Source: Manis javanica (Eukaryota; Chordata; Mammalia; Pholidota; Manidae). Taken from it: 64,000 bases of DNA. Numbering within the stretch: the first letter of the stretch is position 1; the number at the start of each line of letters is the position of its first letter. Below the pieces are notes generated by a model. That model searched no databases. It was not told the origin of the DNA and saw nothing but the letters and a program-made list of their open reading frames with translations. Below are positions 55,401-64,000 of the stretch, in pieces. A program made the position numbers and the translations under genes. Where the stretch lies: contig NC_133172.1 in assembly GCF_040802235.1 (NCBI RefSeq), forward strand, positions 62,131,613 through 62,195,612, given 5' to 3'.

Positions 55401-56945
55401 CACTGGCAGCCGGGATAAGGCCACCCAGGCCATTTCCAGCACTCGGCCCCTTCCTTCCTTCTGGGAACTCTGCCCTTGGGGGTCTCTGCAGGAAAGTCTG
55501 CTCAGCTCCCTGTTCTCCAGCAAACCCTCACTCTCTGAGGCCTAACTTCAGCACCACCTCCAGGAAGTCTCCCTTCCACTCTGCCCCAGTGCCCTGGGGA
55601 ACCCTCTGTCAAAGCATGTGGCAACAATGCGAAAGCAAAGCTCCTGCCCGCGAAGGCGTGCTGGCCCCTTCTGCTTCCTCTCCCATCAATCCTCACTTCA
55701 GATTCAAAAAAAGTGGCTCAACCACTGTTGGTCTGTGGCCCACACACCTGCCCACCTCTCCCTTTCTCGGGCTGGGGTAGCTCCGCTCCTCACCCTGCAG
55801 GTCTAGCTGTCTGCCACAGCCCCAGGAAGCATTCTCTAAGTGCTCGGTTGCAAGCAAATGTCCCTTCTTTAGGAACTCAGAGCACCTTCACTGTTTGCTT
55901 GGCTTTTCCAAACACAAACTGTACTGACACAACTATAAGGTTGTTACATTTATCATTTTCACTAATCCAGAGGCCCTACAATAGCCTAATGCTGTGTAGG
56001 ATACTGTGGGGTACACAAGGAATGTAGGAATTGTGGCCCTTGCTCTGGAGGGTCGTTTAGTCACAGTTGAGTGTCATTTGGACAGCAATGGGCTGACTGG
56101 AAGGGGAAAGGAGAATGAAAGGAAAGGGCAGGCCCTTGCCCTTGGAAAGTCACGAAAACGTGGGAAATGATTAGGATAATAAAAGGCGACATATATTAAT
56201 GTGTGAAGTGCCTGAACTCTGCTCTCTACTTGCCTGTACACTCAACAGGCGGCAGGCCTGGTCAGGTCAGTTTGGGTCTCCCGCACCCTTCCACCTCCAG
56301 CTCTGAGCCCAGCCCTGGCACTTGGCGGGCATCTCCAATGGTCTGTACTATCCTCCCACTGAATTATCTGCACCTGTTCACATGTTGCACGTGTAGTAAG
56401 GGCAGGAGTGCATGTACTCCCGGTCGTGGGACGTGGCTTTGAGAGACCCTGGCTCACCATCCTGCTATCAATCGCCAACACCAGAGGGCGGACTCCTAAA
56501 GCCCAGGGGCTCTGGAGTGAGGCTCCCCAGTGCCCAGGACCAGGCCTGGCACAGTCGAGGCCTCGGAAAGCACCTGCTACGAGCACAGTGATTAAGCACC
56601 ATGGCCTTGAGGTTAAATTGGTTTCCAGCACCGCCCCTGCCACCAGCTGCGAGCCTGGGTATCCCGGCCGTTAAAGCAGGGGTGCTGCGGGAGGGCGGAC
56701 CTCACGGCGGGGGTGACGACTGGCGCGGGGCGCAGGCACCACCCCCTCTCCCTGCAGGTAACCCTCAATCTTCTTTTCCCCACTTTACGGCACCCACAGG
56801 ACTGGGCATCCTTCCGTGGGCCCCCAGCAGAACCCTTCCGGGGGCCCTCCGCGCCGGCCCCGCCGGGGGCCCCCCGGCGCTGCCCGTCCGCGGTCCCGCG
56901 CGCGCCCCGGGGCTGGGGGAGGGCCTCACCCGCAGTCGGCTCCAT
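37008..56945 (-). CDS. MTHFSD: MTHFSD, methenyltetrahydrofolate synthetase domain-containing RNA-binding protein
   Basis: The coding sequence on the minus strand joins 56945-56930, 53590-53487, one of 52308-52195 or 52162-52049, 49862-49749, 47066-46976, 44872-44760, 44520-44395 and 37496-37008. Either choice gives 1,167 nt and 388 aa. All junctions are GT-AG and the phases agree throughout. Residues 7-226 form the MTHFS-like (COG0212 / 5-formyl-THF cyclo-ligase family) domain with [37 protein letters not shown] and TIVHDCQ. Residues about 297-369 are an RRM with RNP2 VYIGNL and a degenerate RNP1 HGALLHY. Known: the human protein binds RNA; related plant and bacterial proteins lack clear cyclo-ligase activity, so a folate reaction should not be assumed. 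The C-terminus appears slightly longer than the human one I recall. Confidence 0.95.
37497..44394 (-). other. MTHFSD: MTHFSD intron 7
   Basis: The largest MTHFSD intron, 6,898 nt. It includes an L1-like fragment near 40,790-40,890 and an AT-rich island (39,900-40,130). Two long plus-strand open frames (42,229-43,041 and 43,289-44,284) have no recognisable domain. They run antisense inside the intron, so I treat them as chance. Confidence 0.8.
44395..44520 (-). CDS. MTHFSD: MTHFSD coding exon 7
   Basis: 126 nt (42 codons) encoding [20 protein letters not shown], then [22 protein letters not shown]. The acceptor is TGGACCAG| at 44521 and the donor is TCCAAG|GTGGGT. It is separated from exon 6 by an intron of only 239 nt. 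The [16 protein letters not shown] segment is the C-terminal end of the MTHFS-like fold. Confidence 0.96.
44760..44872 (-). CDS. MTHFSD: MTHFSD coding exon 6
   Basis: 113 nt encoding (G)[17 protein letters not shown], then [20 protein letters not shown]. The acceptor is TTTCTTAG| at 44873 and the donor is TGCCAG|GTGCTT. G(K)GxGYxDxE is the hallmark of the 5-formyl-THF cyclo-ligase superfamily, where it contributes to the nucleotide/folate site. It is intact here. Confidence 0.96.
44873..46975 (-). other. MTHFSD: MTHFSD intron 5
   Basis: 2,103 nt, GT-AG. Mixed-composition DNA with a short CpG-rich stretch near 45,390-45,540. I recognise neither a repeat family nor an exon. Confidence 0.85.
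46976..47066 (-). CDS. MTHFSD: MTHFSD coding exon 5
   Basis: 91 nt encoding [20 protein letters not shown], then [10 protein letters not shown], plus one base of the next Gly. The acceptor is TGTCTGCAG| at 47067 and the donor is [22 protein letters not shown] forms a beta strand and loop before the glycine-rich [10 protein letters not shown] motif that exon 6 supplies. Confidence 0.95.
47067..49748 (-). other. MTHFSD: MTHFSD intron 4
   Basis: 2,682 nt, GT-AG. It contains a plus-strand MIR (47,345-47,525). The part adjoining exon 4 (48,930-49,650) is AT-rich with no clear repeat. No coding is seen. Confidence 0.85.
47345..47525 (+). repeat. MIR SINE (MTHFSD intron 4)
   Basis: A long sense MIR: AGAGCATGGTGGTTGGAACA at the 5' end, CTGTGACCTCAGCAGG, TTCTTCATCTGTGAGACAGG, and GGACTGGTGTTAGAATGAAA at the 3' end. 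Confidence 0.7.
49749..49862 (-). CDS. MTHFSD: MTHFSD coding exon 4
   Basis: 114 nt, phase 0-0, encoding [20 protein letters not shown] and onwards to RKCATSQ. The acceptor is TTTTAAAAG| at 49863 and the donor is TCCCAG|GTAAGT. PTPRLRxG is the most conserved loop of the COG0212 family. The Pro-rich ITPPPGAT that follows is typical of the animal protein. It has the same length and phase as exons 3a and 3b but unrelated sequence. Confidence 0.95.
50365..50545. mobile_element. hAT-Charlie-type nonautonomous DNA transposon fossil
   Basis: It opens with GGGTTCTCAAAGCGGGG, continues through CCAGCAGCACCAGAAGCCCC and GCAACCTGCTTCAACCCACC, and ends with AGGTGAGTCTGATGCACAGG before GTTTCAGAACACTG. This is the arrangement of the small, end-inverted MER-type hAT elements. 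The exact subfamily was not assigned. Confidence 0.6.
50828..51050. mobile_element. Second hAT-type element fossil
   Basis: It opens with GTGGTCCTCAACCCTAGTTG and carries TCAGAAGCACCTGGAGAACT, a GGGCCTCTGAGCCAGAAG stretch, then GCTAACGTGCAGCCCAG. It is related in layout to the copy 280 bp to its left but differs in sequence. Confidence 0.5.
52049..52162 (-). CDS. MTHFSD: MTHFSD exon 3b (alternative, mutually exclusive with 3a)
   Basis: 114 nt, phase 0-0, 38 residues beginning [15 protein letters not shown] and containing [21 protein letters not shown]. The acceptor is GCCTAACTAG| at 52163 and the donor is CTGCAG|GTAATC (52049/52048). This matches the version in the reference human protein as I remember it. 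Compared with exon 3a it carries DPDKPLE in place of NPDAPQK. Only 32 nt separate it from exon 3a. Confidence 0.9.
52195..52308 (-). CDS. MTHFSD: MTHFSD exon 3a (alternative, mutually exclusive with 3b)
   Basis: 114 nt, phase 0-0, 38 residues beginning GASRAAERF and containing [21 protein letters not shown]. The acceptor is TAAAAACAG| at 52309 and the donor is GAC|GTAAGT (52195/52194), a full consensus. It has no stop and joins in frame to both exon 2 and exon 4. It aligns over its whole length with exon 3b (13 of 38 residues identical by my count). The IKVNPDxPQ signature is the form I recall from archaeal, bacterial and plant COG0212 proteins, so this may be the ancestral version. Whether it is used in transcripts cannot be told from sequence alone. 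Confidence 0.82.
52309..53486 (-). other. MTHFSD: MTHFSD intron 2
   Basis: 1,178 nt to exon 3a (1,324 nt to exon 3b). The upstream half (about 53,030-53,420) is unusually CpG-rich for an intron, with CG-rich open frames on both strands. I see no splice-supported coding in it. Confidence 0.85.
53487..53590 (-). CDS. MTHFSD: MTHFSD coding exon 2
   Basis: 104 nt encoding (G)[20 protein letters not shown] and onwards to HHRIPNFK. The acceptor is TTGCAACAG| at 53591 and the donor is TTCAAG|GTATGG at 53487/53486. The exon ends in phase 0, so it can splice to either version of exon 3. RIPNF is a family-conserved motif at the edge of the MTHFS-like fold. Confidence 0.95.
53591..56929 (-). other. MTHFSD: MTHFSD intron 1
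   Basis: 3,339 nt, GT-AG. It contains an old L1 fragment (about 54,960-55,090). No additional exon was recognised. Long open frames here are unsupported. Confidence 0.85.
54955..55090 (-). mobile_element. L1 fragment (MTHFSD intron 1)
   Basis: GTCGCATAGCATTCCACTCC, then GTCCACTAGTTATGGGCAAC and GGTGGCTTCCGCC match the antisense of the L1 ORF2 end. It is short and decayed. Confidence 0.55.
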
Positions 56946-57260
56946 GGCGACGCCATCAGTGTGCGACACCGCCCGGGGCGGAGTCGGGCGCGGAGTGAAG
57001 TCACCGCGGCGCCCTGCCCCGCGCCTGCGCGCTGGCCGCGAGGGGGCGGTGGCTATGCCGCGGAGGCCGGTGGGGGCGATCGCGCGTGCGCGGACGCCTC
57101 CGCGGGGCGAGGACGAGGGCGGGAAGGGGGCGCGAAGCCGAGCCGTTTCTCGTGCGCTGGGCGAGTCCGTATCGGGCGCCGGGCGTTTGCCGCGCGCCGG
57201 GACCAGCGCGGTGAACAAGTGCCTCGCCTCTGGAGCCCACTGACAGTTCCAACACGTGCC
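56690..57260 (-). promoter_or_regulatory. MTHFSD: MTHFSD CpG-island promoter and 5' UTR
   Basis: A compact, very CpG-dense island surrounds the short first exon. There is no TATA box. Two GCGC(C/G)TGCGC-type palindromic motifs (57021-57032 and 57081-57092) resemble NRF1 sites, as found in housekeeping promoters. The transcription start is probably between about 56,960 and 57,100. An upstream ATG at 56956 overlaps the main start in another frame. Confidence 0.75.
56930..56945 (-). CDS. MTHFSD: MTHFSD coding exon 1 (start codon)
   Basis: Sixteen coding nt give MEPTA plus one base of Gly6. The ATG sits in a strong Kozak context (GCCATGG), followed by the donor GCGG|GTGAGG at 56930/56929. This very short exon is too small for ORF-based detection. 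I placed it by the human-like MEP.AG start and the exact phase match to exon 2. It lies in the CpG island. Confidence 0.85.
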
Positions 57261-58774
57261 ACCTCCTTCTCTGTTCCCCGGGGGCCTGCCCGTAATTGCT
57301 CCAGATAGAGATTCATCTCTGAAACCCTGCATTCAGGTGCACACGCCTGGCTGTGCGTCCGACACAGCCTGCAGCACTTGTTTAAAATCTTAAGTTGCTG
57401 GAGTGGGATTCTCTGGGTCTGGGGTCGGGCCCAGCGCAGCCTCCGGTCGAGTCCTCCCTCTGTGGGTTCTGAAGCCGCAGTTTGCGAAGCGCCCTTACAT
57501 CTTACCGTGACTCTGGCCCTCCTAGAGGCTGCATGAACGTGGCAGCCTCCGTTCGCTCACCCGCACCATTCACTGAACACCCAGGATCTGAGGGCCAGGA
57601 GGCAGCTTGGGAGTCAGGCAAGCGTAGGACCAAGTCTGCACCTTCCCTGGGCTCCACTCTAGCAGAAGGGGTATCAGGAGGGTCGGCTGGCCTTGCATTC
57701 GCGCTTTAGCAAGGTGACCCTACCGTCACACGATGGAGGAAACCATTAACCACTCCCAAGGAGTGATGGCACGCCCTACACACTCAGGAAGTGGGGCTGC
57801 TTCTCAGTTGTACACCCGGTACGACGACCCTCATAAACCTGTGAAACAAAGCATTTTAGGACCCACTACACAGAAATGGGAAATGATGTTCCAGGTGTTA
57901 CCAGGACTCATTCAAGGTCTTACAGAGCTTCCCCCCCGCGTTTATCACACAGAACATAATTCATGACAGCAACAATGTACGAATGTGCTAGGCGCCGGGC
58001 CACGTGCCTTGGAAACCATACCTAAATGTCAATGAGCGAAGGTGGCAATGTGACTGGCTATCTTTAGAGGAGGAAAAACATGTTAAAGAGCCTTCACCCA
58101 GCTGGGAAGGAGCTGCGAGTGCTGTAACCCAATGTGCTTAACTGCAAATCTTGTGGCTCCTGGTCACAATTCTCAGTCCTCAGTGGGATCCATAGCTTTA
58201 ATACGTAAAGGCATTAACAGACCTTCTGCTGCAGTAGAGTGACCATGCCTTTCACCAGGCTCCTAAGAGGAATACAAAGCGTTGCCTTGGACAATAGGAA
58301 GTTATAAATGCAATCTCAGAGTGGTCTCTGTCCTTTTCCCACTTTCGGAAAACATCACAGATCTGCAGGCAGTATTTCATGTACGTTGCCTGGCCCCAGC
58401 TCAGAAATGTGTGCACAGCTCCCTGGTAGCCATGCTCACAGCAGTGCCCAGGTGCTAAGCAAAGTCCAGGTCTCTGAGATGGACACTGGTGTGACCCCCA
58501 GAAGGCAACCAGACATGGAACAAACCCCCAGGGGCAGTTTTAGAAAGCAGGTGACACCACAAAGAAAGGACATGGCCTTTGGCCCTTCACGCCATGTTTG
58601 CAAGTTAGAAGAATCCCAAAAGCCAGGCACTTATAAGAAGAAGTAATTTTATAAGAGACCCCTAGGAAGAAATTGGCTGGCTCTCGTGTAAAAAATGTTC
58701 TGATACTGTAACCCAAATGTTGCAAACTTGATCATGTATATGAACTTGCATTTGGATCACTTTAGGATTTTTAA

Positions 58775-59745
58775 AAAATAGATTTTATTGTTAGAAACAT
58801 TTAGGTTTACAGCAAAGCTGAGTGGAAGGCACACAGAGTTCCCATGTCCCCCCAACACCACCCACCCCGACACAACCTCCCAGCATCAGCATCCCGCAGC
58901 CCAGCAGCCCTTTGTCATGATCCACACTGACGCACTATTATCACCACGGACCGAGTATCCCTGTCCCCCCTGGGGGTCTCTGTGCCAGAGCCTGATGCCC
59001 CGTGTGGTGGTTTTAGGAGGTGGGCCCTTTGGGAGGCGACTAGACTCTTGCTCTCAAGAGTGTGCAGAATGCCCTTACAGGGGGAACTCCAGGGGGCCCC
59101 CCCACCCCTTCCACCACGTGAGGATGCAGCCGGAGGACAGTTGTCCACAAACCAGGACGCAGTTGTCTCTGGACACCAAGTCTGCTGGCACCCTTGATTT
59201 TGACCTCCAGCCTCCAGAGCCTTGAGAAAAAAATGTTAGTTGTTCCAGCCACCCAGTCCATGGCATTTTTGCTGTAGCAGCCAAAGCTAAGACACCCAGA
59301 GCCCTCAGGTTACCTGAGGGTCACTCTTGGTGTCGGGCCTTCTGTAGGCTTGGACGGGTGTATGATGACATGTGTCCATCATCACAGTGTCGCACAGCAA
59401 GTTCTCACTGCCTAAGGATCCCCTGGGCTCTGCCTGCGCCTACCCCCTCCCCTCCCCACCGGCTGTCTCCATAGTTCTGTCTTTCCCACAGTCACAGAGT
59501 GGGACTCTCACAGCTCCAGGGGCTGCTTTCCCTTAGCGATGTGCAAACGTTTACGGTCTTCCCTGTCTCTTCATGGCTGGACAGCCCATCTTCTTTTTGG
59601 CGCTGAATAATGCTCCAGTGCCTGGATGGACCACGATTTGTCAATCCATTCGCTTGCTGGACGACACCGTGGTTGCTTCCAAGTTTCGGCAGTGATGAAT
59701 GAGGCCGTTGCAACATCCTCGTGCAGGCCCATGCGAGAATCATAA
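58775..59745 (-). mobile_element. L1 (L1M-type) copy interrupted by an LTR
   Basis: The left part (58,775-58,957) has the T-rich end AAAAATAGATTTTATTGTTAG with GGTTTACAGCAAAGCTGAGT. The right part (about 59,300-59,745) has GGGTCACTCTTGGTGTC, GATGACATGTGTCCATCATC and GGCGCTGAATAATGC. They are consecutive segments of one antisense L1 3' region, split by the LTR at 58,958-59,293. Confidence 0.75.
58958..59293 (+). mobile_element. MLT1/MST-type MaLR solitary LTR inserted in L1
   Basis: GTGGTGGTTTTAGGAGGTGG with GCCCTTTGGGAGGCGACTAG, ACGTGAGGATGCAGCCGGAG, GGACACCAAGTCTGCTGGCA and CAGCCACCCAGTCCATGGCA, ending CTAAGACA, follow the ERVL-MaLR LTR from near start to end. No internal viral gene is present. 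Confidence 0.7.
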
Positions 59746-59834
59746 AGCATGCTCCAGGCATTTCATGATGAGGTGTCAGAGCACTTCAGGACCTGGCTAG
59801 AAGGATATATACAGCGGAAAGGGTAGGAGCCGGA

Positions 59835-59960
59835 GGAGCTGGACCATGCATCTCCAGCTGTGTGACTCTAGGGAATTCACTCCACCTCTCTGAGCTTCTG
59901 CTCCCTCTTCTGTACAATGCGGGGAAATGATTCCTCCCCTGGAGTCAGGGAGACGGTGGA
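59835..59960 (+). repeat. MIR SINE
   Basis: A sense MIR: AGCTGTGTGACTCTAGGGAA, CCACCTCTCTGAGCTTCTGC and TCTGTACAATGCGGGGAAAT. Well preserved. Confidence 0.75.
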
Positions 59961-60624
59961 GCAGGCCAGTACTCCCAGAGCCTAAGCACGGTTGCCCGCC
60001 CAGCCGGCAGTGAGCATGCTGGAGATGTTTGCCTTCATTGTTCTGCAGCGATCCTGTTAGAGAAGAGAAGGCAGGTGCTGAGAGATGAGGTCCAGTGACT
60101 CACCCGAGGTGCTGGAGTGCTGACAGCTAGGCCTCCCCTCATGCGCTTCTGAGACCCCACACTCCCAGCCTCTAGACTCCACAGGTATGGGCGTCAAACA
60201 TTCAACGCCACAGTCCGCCTCTGCTCCCTGGCTTCTCCCTGCGTATAGGCAAGAGTGCGTACCCTCTCCCCTGCCACACGTCCTGGAGTGCCAGAAGACA
60301 AAGAAATATCACACGGATAATTCTAATGACAACAAAGGCCAGCTGCTGAGAAGCTGGAGGGTCCCCTCCCCCTTCGGGCATTCCCCTGTCAGCTGGCTCT
60401 GCTCCCAGTTCTGTGCATGCCCCCCTCCTGGGATCAGGTGACACCCGTCCGTCAGCACCCAGCATTGCATGGGAGATTGGGCTTTGGCAAGACAAGGGTG
60501 CCTGAAGTGTTCACAATGACGCCTTGCTATTCCCACTGCCACCACCCAGGCCAGCGATGTGTCACCGAGCCTTAGCCTACAGCCGCCTCCTGCCTGCCAA
60601 CCCGGCCCCTTCCCTGAGGCTGCC

Positions 60625-60692
60625 GCCTGTTCCTCCTCCTCCTCTTCCCCCTCCTTCTCTCCCTTCCCTCTTCCTCGCCCTCCCTCCACCTG
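60625..60692. repeat. CCT-rich polypyrimidine microsatellite
   Basis: TTCCTCCTCCTCCTCTTCCC is followed by further CCCT and TTCC units with only rare interruptions. It is a low-complexity tract. Confidence 0.8.
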
Positions 60693-62359
60693 AATCCCAC
60701 CTGCAAACAACTGTGGCCCAGCTGTGACCTCGTGGCTCCCATTGCCTCCACCTGGCCAAGCACAGCCTGCTCACCTGGGCGGTCCAGGCCTTTCCTGGCT
60801 GCCAACCTGCACACCCCACCCTATCTCTCAGCCAAGTTTCATCCCAGGCAGCTCTGAACCCAACTGTGCCCCCTCGTCCTGTGTTTTGTGTGTGTGTGTT
60901 TTTTCCCCTCCCAGAAATGCCCCCCGACACTTTTTGCACATCCAGTCTGCAAAAAATTTCCCATCCCCAAATTGGCCTGTGCACTAGCAGGAGGGAAGGG
61001 CAAGATGCCCACAAACACCTCTAAACAAGTGGGGAATCAACACACACAAAGCTGGTGCAGGGGCGCTGACAGCCCAGGGGCTCCACTGGGAGGCACAAGG
61101 GAACCTGCATTACATCTAAAAGACATGTCCCTGGGGAGCCGGTGGAGGGATGGGCGTGGTACTGCCCGCTGCACAGTGCTCCTGTCACCCTCAGGTGAGC
61201 CCAAGTTCATTTAAAGCTAGTTTAAGACATCCAGACATGGTGACAATTACACAACAGCGATAACCACGTACTGTCTGGTCACGTTGTAAAATGCCCCCCT
61301 TGCACGTGGAAAACAGCCACTTTCTTCTAAGTAAACTTGTTGCTATTGGTAAATACAAAGCAGGAAGGCGGGTTATGGTCGTGATAGTCACCAAGGAAAG
61401 AAAGAGCCCCAAAGCCTAGGTTTGGAGGTACACTGGTGACTGCCAGACGAGATGCTGAGATGGGTCAATCACTCTGTGAGTGGGGCGGGGTGGCAAGAAG
61501 ATGCTCTTTTTGAGCTCAAGTCTTCTGCACTATGCGGGAGGTCGGGGGAGGCAGGCGACTGATAGACCAACAGACCGATCATATCAGACAGGGCCAAATG
61601 AGTCAGGGTCGGGGGTAGAGGGACAGGAGGAAGTAAGTGGGGCTGGGGACGCCGCAGAGGAGCTGACCAGGCAGCAAGGGGAGAGGGCCTGCGGGGGGGG
61701 TGGGGGGTAGCGGGGGAGCACTGGACGGCCCCCACGTGGGAGCACAGCGCAGAGGTCGGGGGCCAGCCAGGCAAGGAGCACCCAGTGCTGGCAATGCTCT
61801 GACGTCCCTCAGGGAGCCGCTGGGCTCTCCTGACCTTATTCAGCCCTTCAGAGGAGCCCCTGGGGCCTCCCTCGGGCAGCACCATCAGGAGACTTGGTGG
61901 TTGCTTTGAAGCTCAGGCCAGAGCTGCCCCTGGATTACAGAACACCCATCCCACAGGCTGCAAATTTGGCAGAAAACACCACCTTCTCTCTTGCCTTTGT
62001 CCAAACAATCAAAGCCCTGTCTGCGCCTCCCAAGGAACAGTCCACTCTTCACAGGTTCCAGTAATGATCCATCTACCCCACGGGGTTAATTGCAGGGTTT
62101 CAAGTTGGTGATGTATAAAGCTGAAATTTCATAGACATTGAGTTATGTGTGCTTAGAAGTCACGCCTTCATGCACACACGCTTGACTGTGTATTTAGAGT
62201 TAATAAAAGTATATATATATACATACACACATAAGTATTTCCATGTAGACGATTTTTATTTACAAAGAAGTTTCTGTTTTAACTTTTTAAGTCTCCTCTA
62301 ATTTCCAAGGCCCTAACCCTAATTTCAAAGAAATGGGTAAGAGATCCCTATTCCTTCAC

Positions 62360-62470
62360 CTGGTAGCTGCAAGCCTCAGGTTAGTTATTTAAGATCTCCA
62401 AATTGCAGTTCGCTCACCTGTAAAATAGTGGTATTGACAGCATCTACCAAAAGAGGATGAACAAGCTGTC
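62360..62470 (+). repeat. MIR SINE
   Basis: A sense MIR pattern: GGTAGCTGCAAGCCTCAGGT, GCTCACCTGTAAAATAGTGG and TATTGACAGCATCTACC. Confidence 0.55.
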
Positions 62471-63394
62471 GTGAGGAGCACAAGCAGCATGGTACGCACA
62501 CATAATGTTTTCTCTTGTACATCAGGGGACAAAATCTTGGGCAAGTATACATGCATCCAGTCAACATTCTTGTGCACCTATTATGTACCAAAGTGCCATG
62601 CCAGGCGCTGGGCTGCAGAGAGGGGCCAGGCAGAGCTTGCAGATGCCAAGCAACTGTTGACTTGCCCATCTTCCTGTCCCCTGGGTGTGCTGGGGCTATG
62701 TGACCAGCCTTGGCCAATGACTGGTGAATGGAAGTGACACATGTCAGGACAGGAATTCCCTCTCTTGTCCCTGCCACGATAACAGCAGAAGCAGCCTTAG
62801 CAAATTCAGGCTTCCGAATGATTTTGATAATGAGAACCTCCACCAAGCTGGGGTTGGCTCAAGATTAAGTCCCCAAGACTTAGGGTGTTCATTACTGAGG
62901 CATATGCCAGCCTCAATGGACTAATACAATTCATGTAGTTGGTATATAAGCCACGCAGTTACATAGCAATATGGATAAAGGTGACCATACAGGACGTGTA
63001 TGAAACGGACAGCATAGAGAGCATGTGATTACTCTTTAGGAAGAAACATTTGCATGCCTTGAATATGCTGCTCTGAAAGCATCTACAGTGCGCTTGGAAT
63101 TCCTGTATGTCTGATTGCATTAATTGTGGCAATGCTTGGATTAGAGGACAGATAAGCTCCTAAGAGAATCAGCTTTTGTTTTCATTTCTGTCTTGTTTTT
63201 CTTTAACAGCCGCAAGTTAACATGATGAAGTCCATGGCTGTTGATGGCTGTTTCAGAAACGTCCAGAACACAAGGAGAGGGGGTGCCAGGGGCCGCCTTG
63301 GGGCCCCACATTAGAGTGTGCACCTCCTTCCATGGAAAGTCAGTGTTGTGTCACATCCCTTTTTTTTAACTTTTGGAGTAACAAAGGTCTTTGT

Positions 63395-63800
63395 CTCCCA
63401 TTATTTTTTAATTTTGAGGAATTTCAAACTTACATTGTAAGCACGATGAATAGGCTCCGCAGCGGTTCCCATTTTACTCGATGCCTTCCTCTCCCCACCC
63501 CCACTTTCACTTGATTCTTTTCAAAGTTGCAGAGATGATGAATATCAGCCCTAAATATTTTGACGTGTACCTGCTGAAAACAAGCGCATGTTCGTACTTG
63601 ACCACGTATAATCATCACACTCAAGAATTTTAACCTTGATACAAGATTATTATCTAATATGCACTCAGGTTCAAATTTCCCCAGGTATTCTCAAACCTGT
63701 CCTTTATTAGTTTTTTTTAACTTCCTCCATATGGAATCAAGCATTACCTTTAGTTGTCAAGTTTTTTAAAGTTTTCAATCAAAAAAAGTCTTCACCCTGT
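63395..63800. mobile_element. Old LINE 3'-end-like segment
   Basis: GAGGAATTTCAAACTTACAT, ATTTTGACGTGTACCTGC, TTCAAATTTCCCCAGG and TATGGAATCAAGC follow a widespread mammalian LINE 3' region (probably L1M). Orientation and subfamily were not settled. Confidence 0.45.
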
Positions 63801-64000
63801 TATTTCATTATTTGCAAACCGTCCCATATTGCTTTAACTCCTTGGCAAGGCCGCGCTCAGAGACAAAACAGGCTTGGATAGTTTTCATGACTGACATGCT
63901 TTTTGTCCTAGAAAAAGAAAATTGCTAGGAGCCAGATTACAGTGCATTTTTAAGCAGTAACAGTGACTCTGTTTAACCCAAGGGTTCACCAGATCCCAAG

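Larger units (their letters stand above)
57261..64000. other. Intergenic region upstream of MTHFSD (towards FOXC2)
   Basis: No coding gene is seen. It contains MIR copies, a minus-strand L1 split by a MaLR LTR (58,775-59,745), a CCT-rich tract (60,625-60,690), a short GT run (60,885-60,900), a TA run (62,210-62,222), another LTR-like piece (62,685-62,935) and an old LINE-like segment (63,395-63,800). In human, FOXC2 is the next gene; nothing of it is visible here. Confidence 0.75.

Noticed and set aside
62205-62225. TA-rich run as a possible origin or regulatory element
   Set aside because: It is a short TA microsatellite; nothing else supports a function.
57300-64000. FOXC2 coding sequence or its antisense transcript
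   Set aside because: FOXC2 is expected to the right of MTHFSD, but no forkhead-domain frame occurs in this interval; it must lie outside the window.

Overview
The window is mammalian nuclear DNA: intron-containing genes with GT-AG splice sites, CpG islands, and decayed MIR, L1, MaLR and hAT fossils shared by placental mammals. I saw no Alu, rodent B1/B2 or other young lineage-specific SINE, so primates and mouse/rat are unlikely. I cannot name the species. Gene content and order match the region that is 16q24.1 in human: FENDRR (-) / FOXF1 (+) / MTHFSD (-) / FOXC2. FOXC2 would lie just beyond the right edge.

Layout. 1-8,000: intergenic or FENDRR-intronic DNA with old L1, MaLR and MIR pieces and a few AT-rich islands that look like conserved non-coding elements. 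8,000-10,650: a dense CpG island 11-13 kb upstream of FOXF1 with no recognisable gene. 10,650-18,700: MIR-rich non-coding DNA with a degenerate minisatellite at 15.8-16.1 kb. 18,700-21,606: the CpG-rich divergent promoter block of FOXF1. It holds a consensus minus-strand splice donor at 19,772 where exon 1 of the lncRNA FENDRR is expected. 21,607-24,190: FOXF1, complete in two coding exons, 379 aa, followed by a 3' UTR of about 1.4 kb. 25,570-36,700: gene-free DNA with several candidate regulatory elements. 36,715 to about 57,100 (minus strand): MTHFSD, complete, eight exons per transcript, 388 aa, with its own CpG-island promoter. 57,250-64,000: intergenic, with an L1 split by a MaLR LTR.

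How it works together. FOXF1 is the forkhead factor of lung, gut and vascular mesenchyme. Its divergent lncRNA and the surrounding non-coding elements form a regulatory block. MTHFSD is a broadly expressed bystander that joins an MTHFS-like (5-formyl-THF cyclo-ligase family) domain to a C-terminal RRM.

Most notable observation. MTHFSD has two tandem versions of its third coding exon, at 52,195-52,308 and 52,049-52,162. Both are exactly 114 nt, phase 0-0, flanked by good splice sites and clearly homologous. Only 32 nt separate them, too few for an intron. This is the classic layout of mutually exclusive exons enforced by steric hindrance. The upstream copy keeps the family-typical N-P-D-x-P-Q signature and the downstream copy has diverged. 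The branch point of the downstream copy appears to lie in the last codons of the upstream copy.
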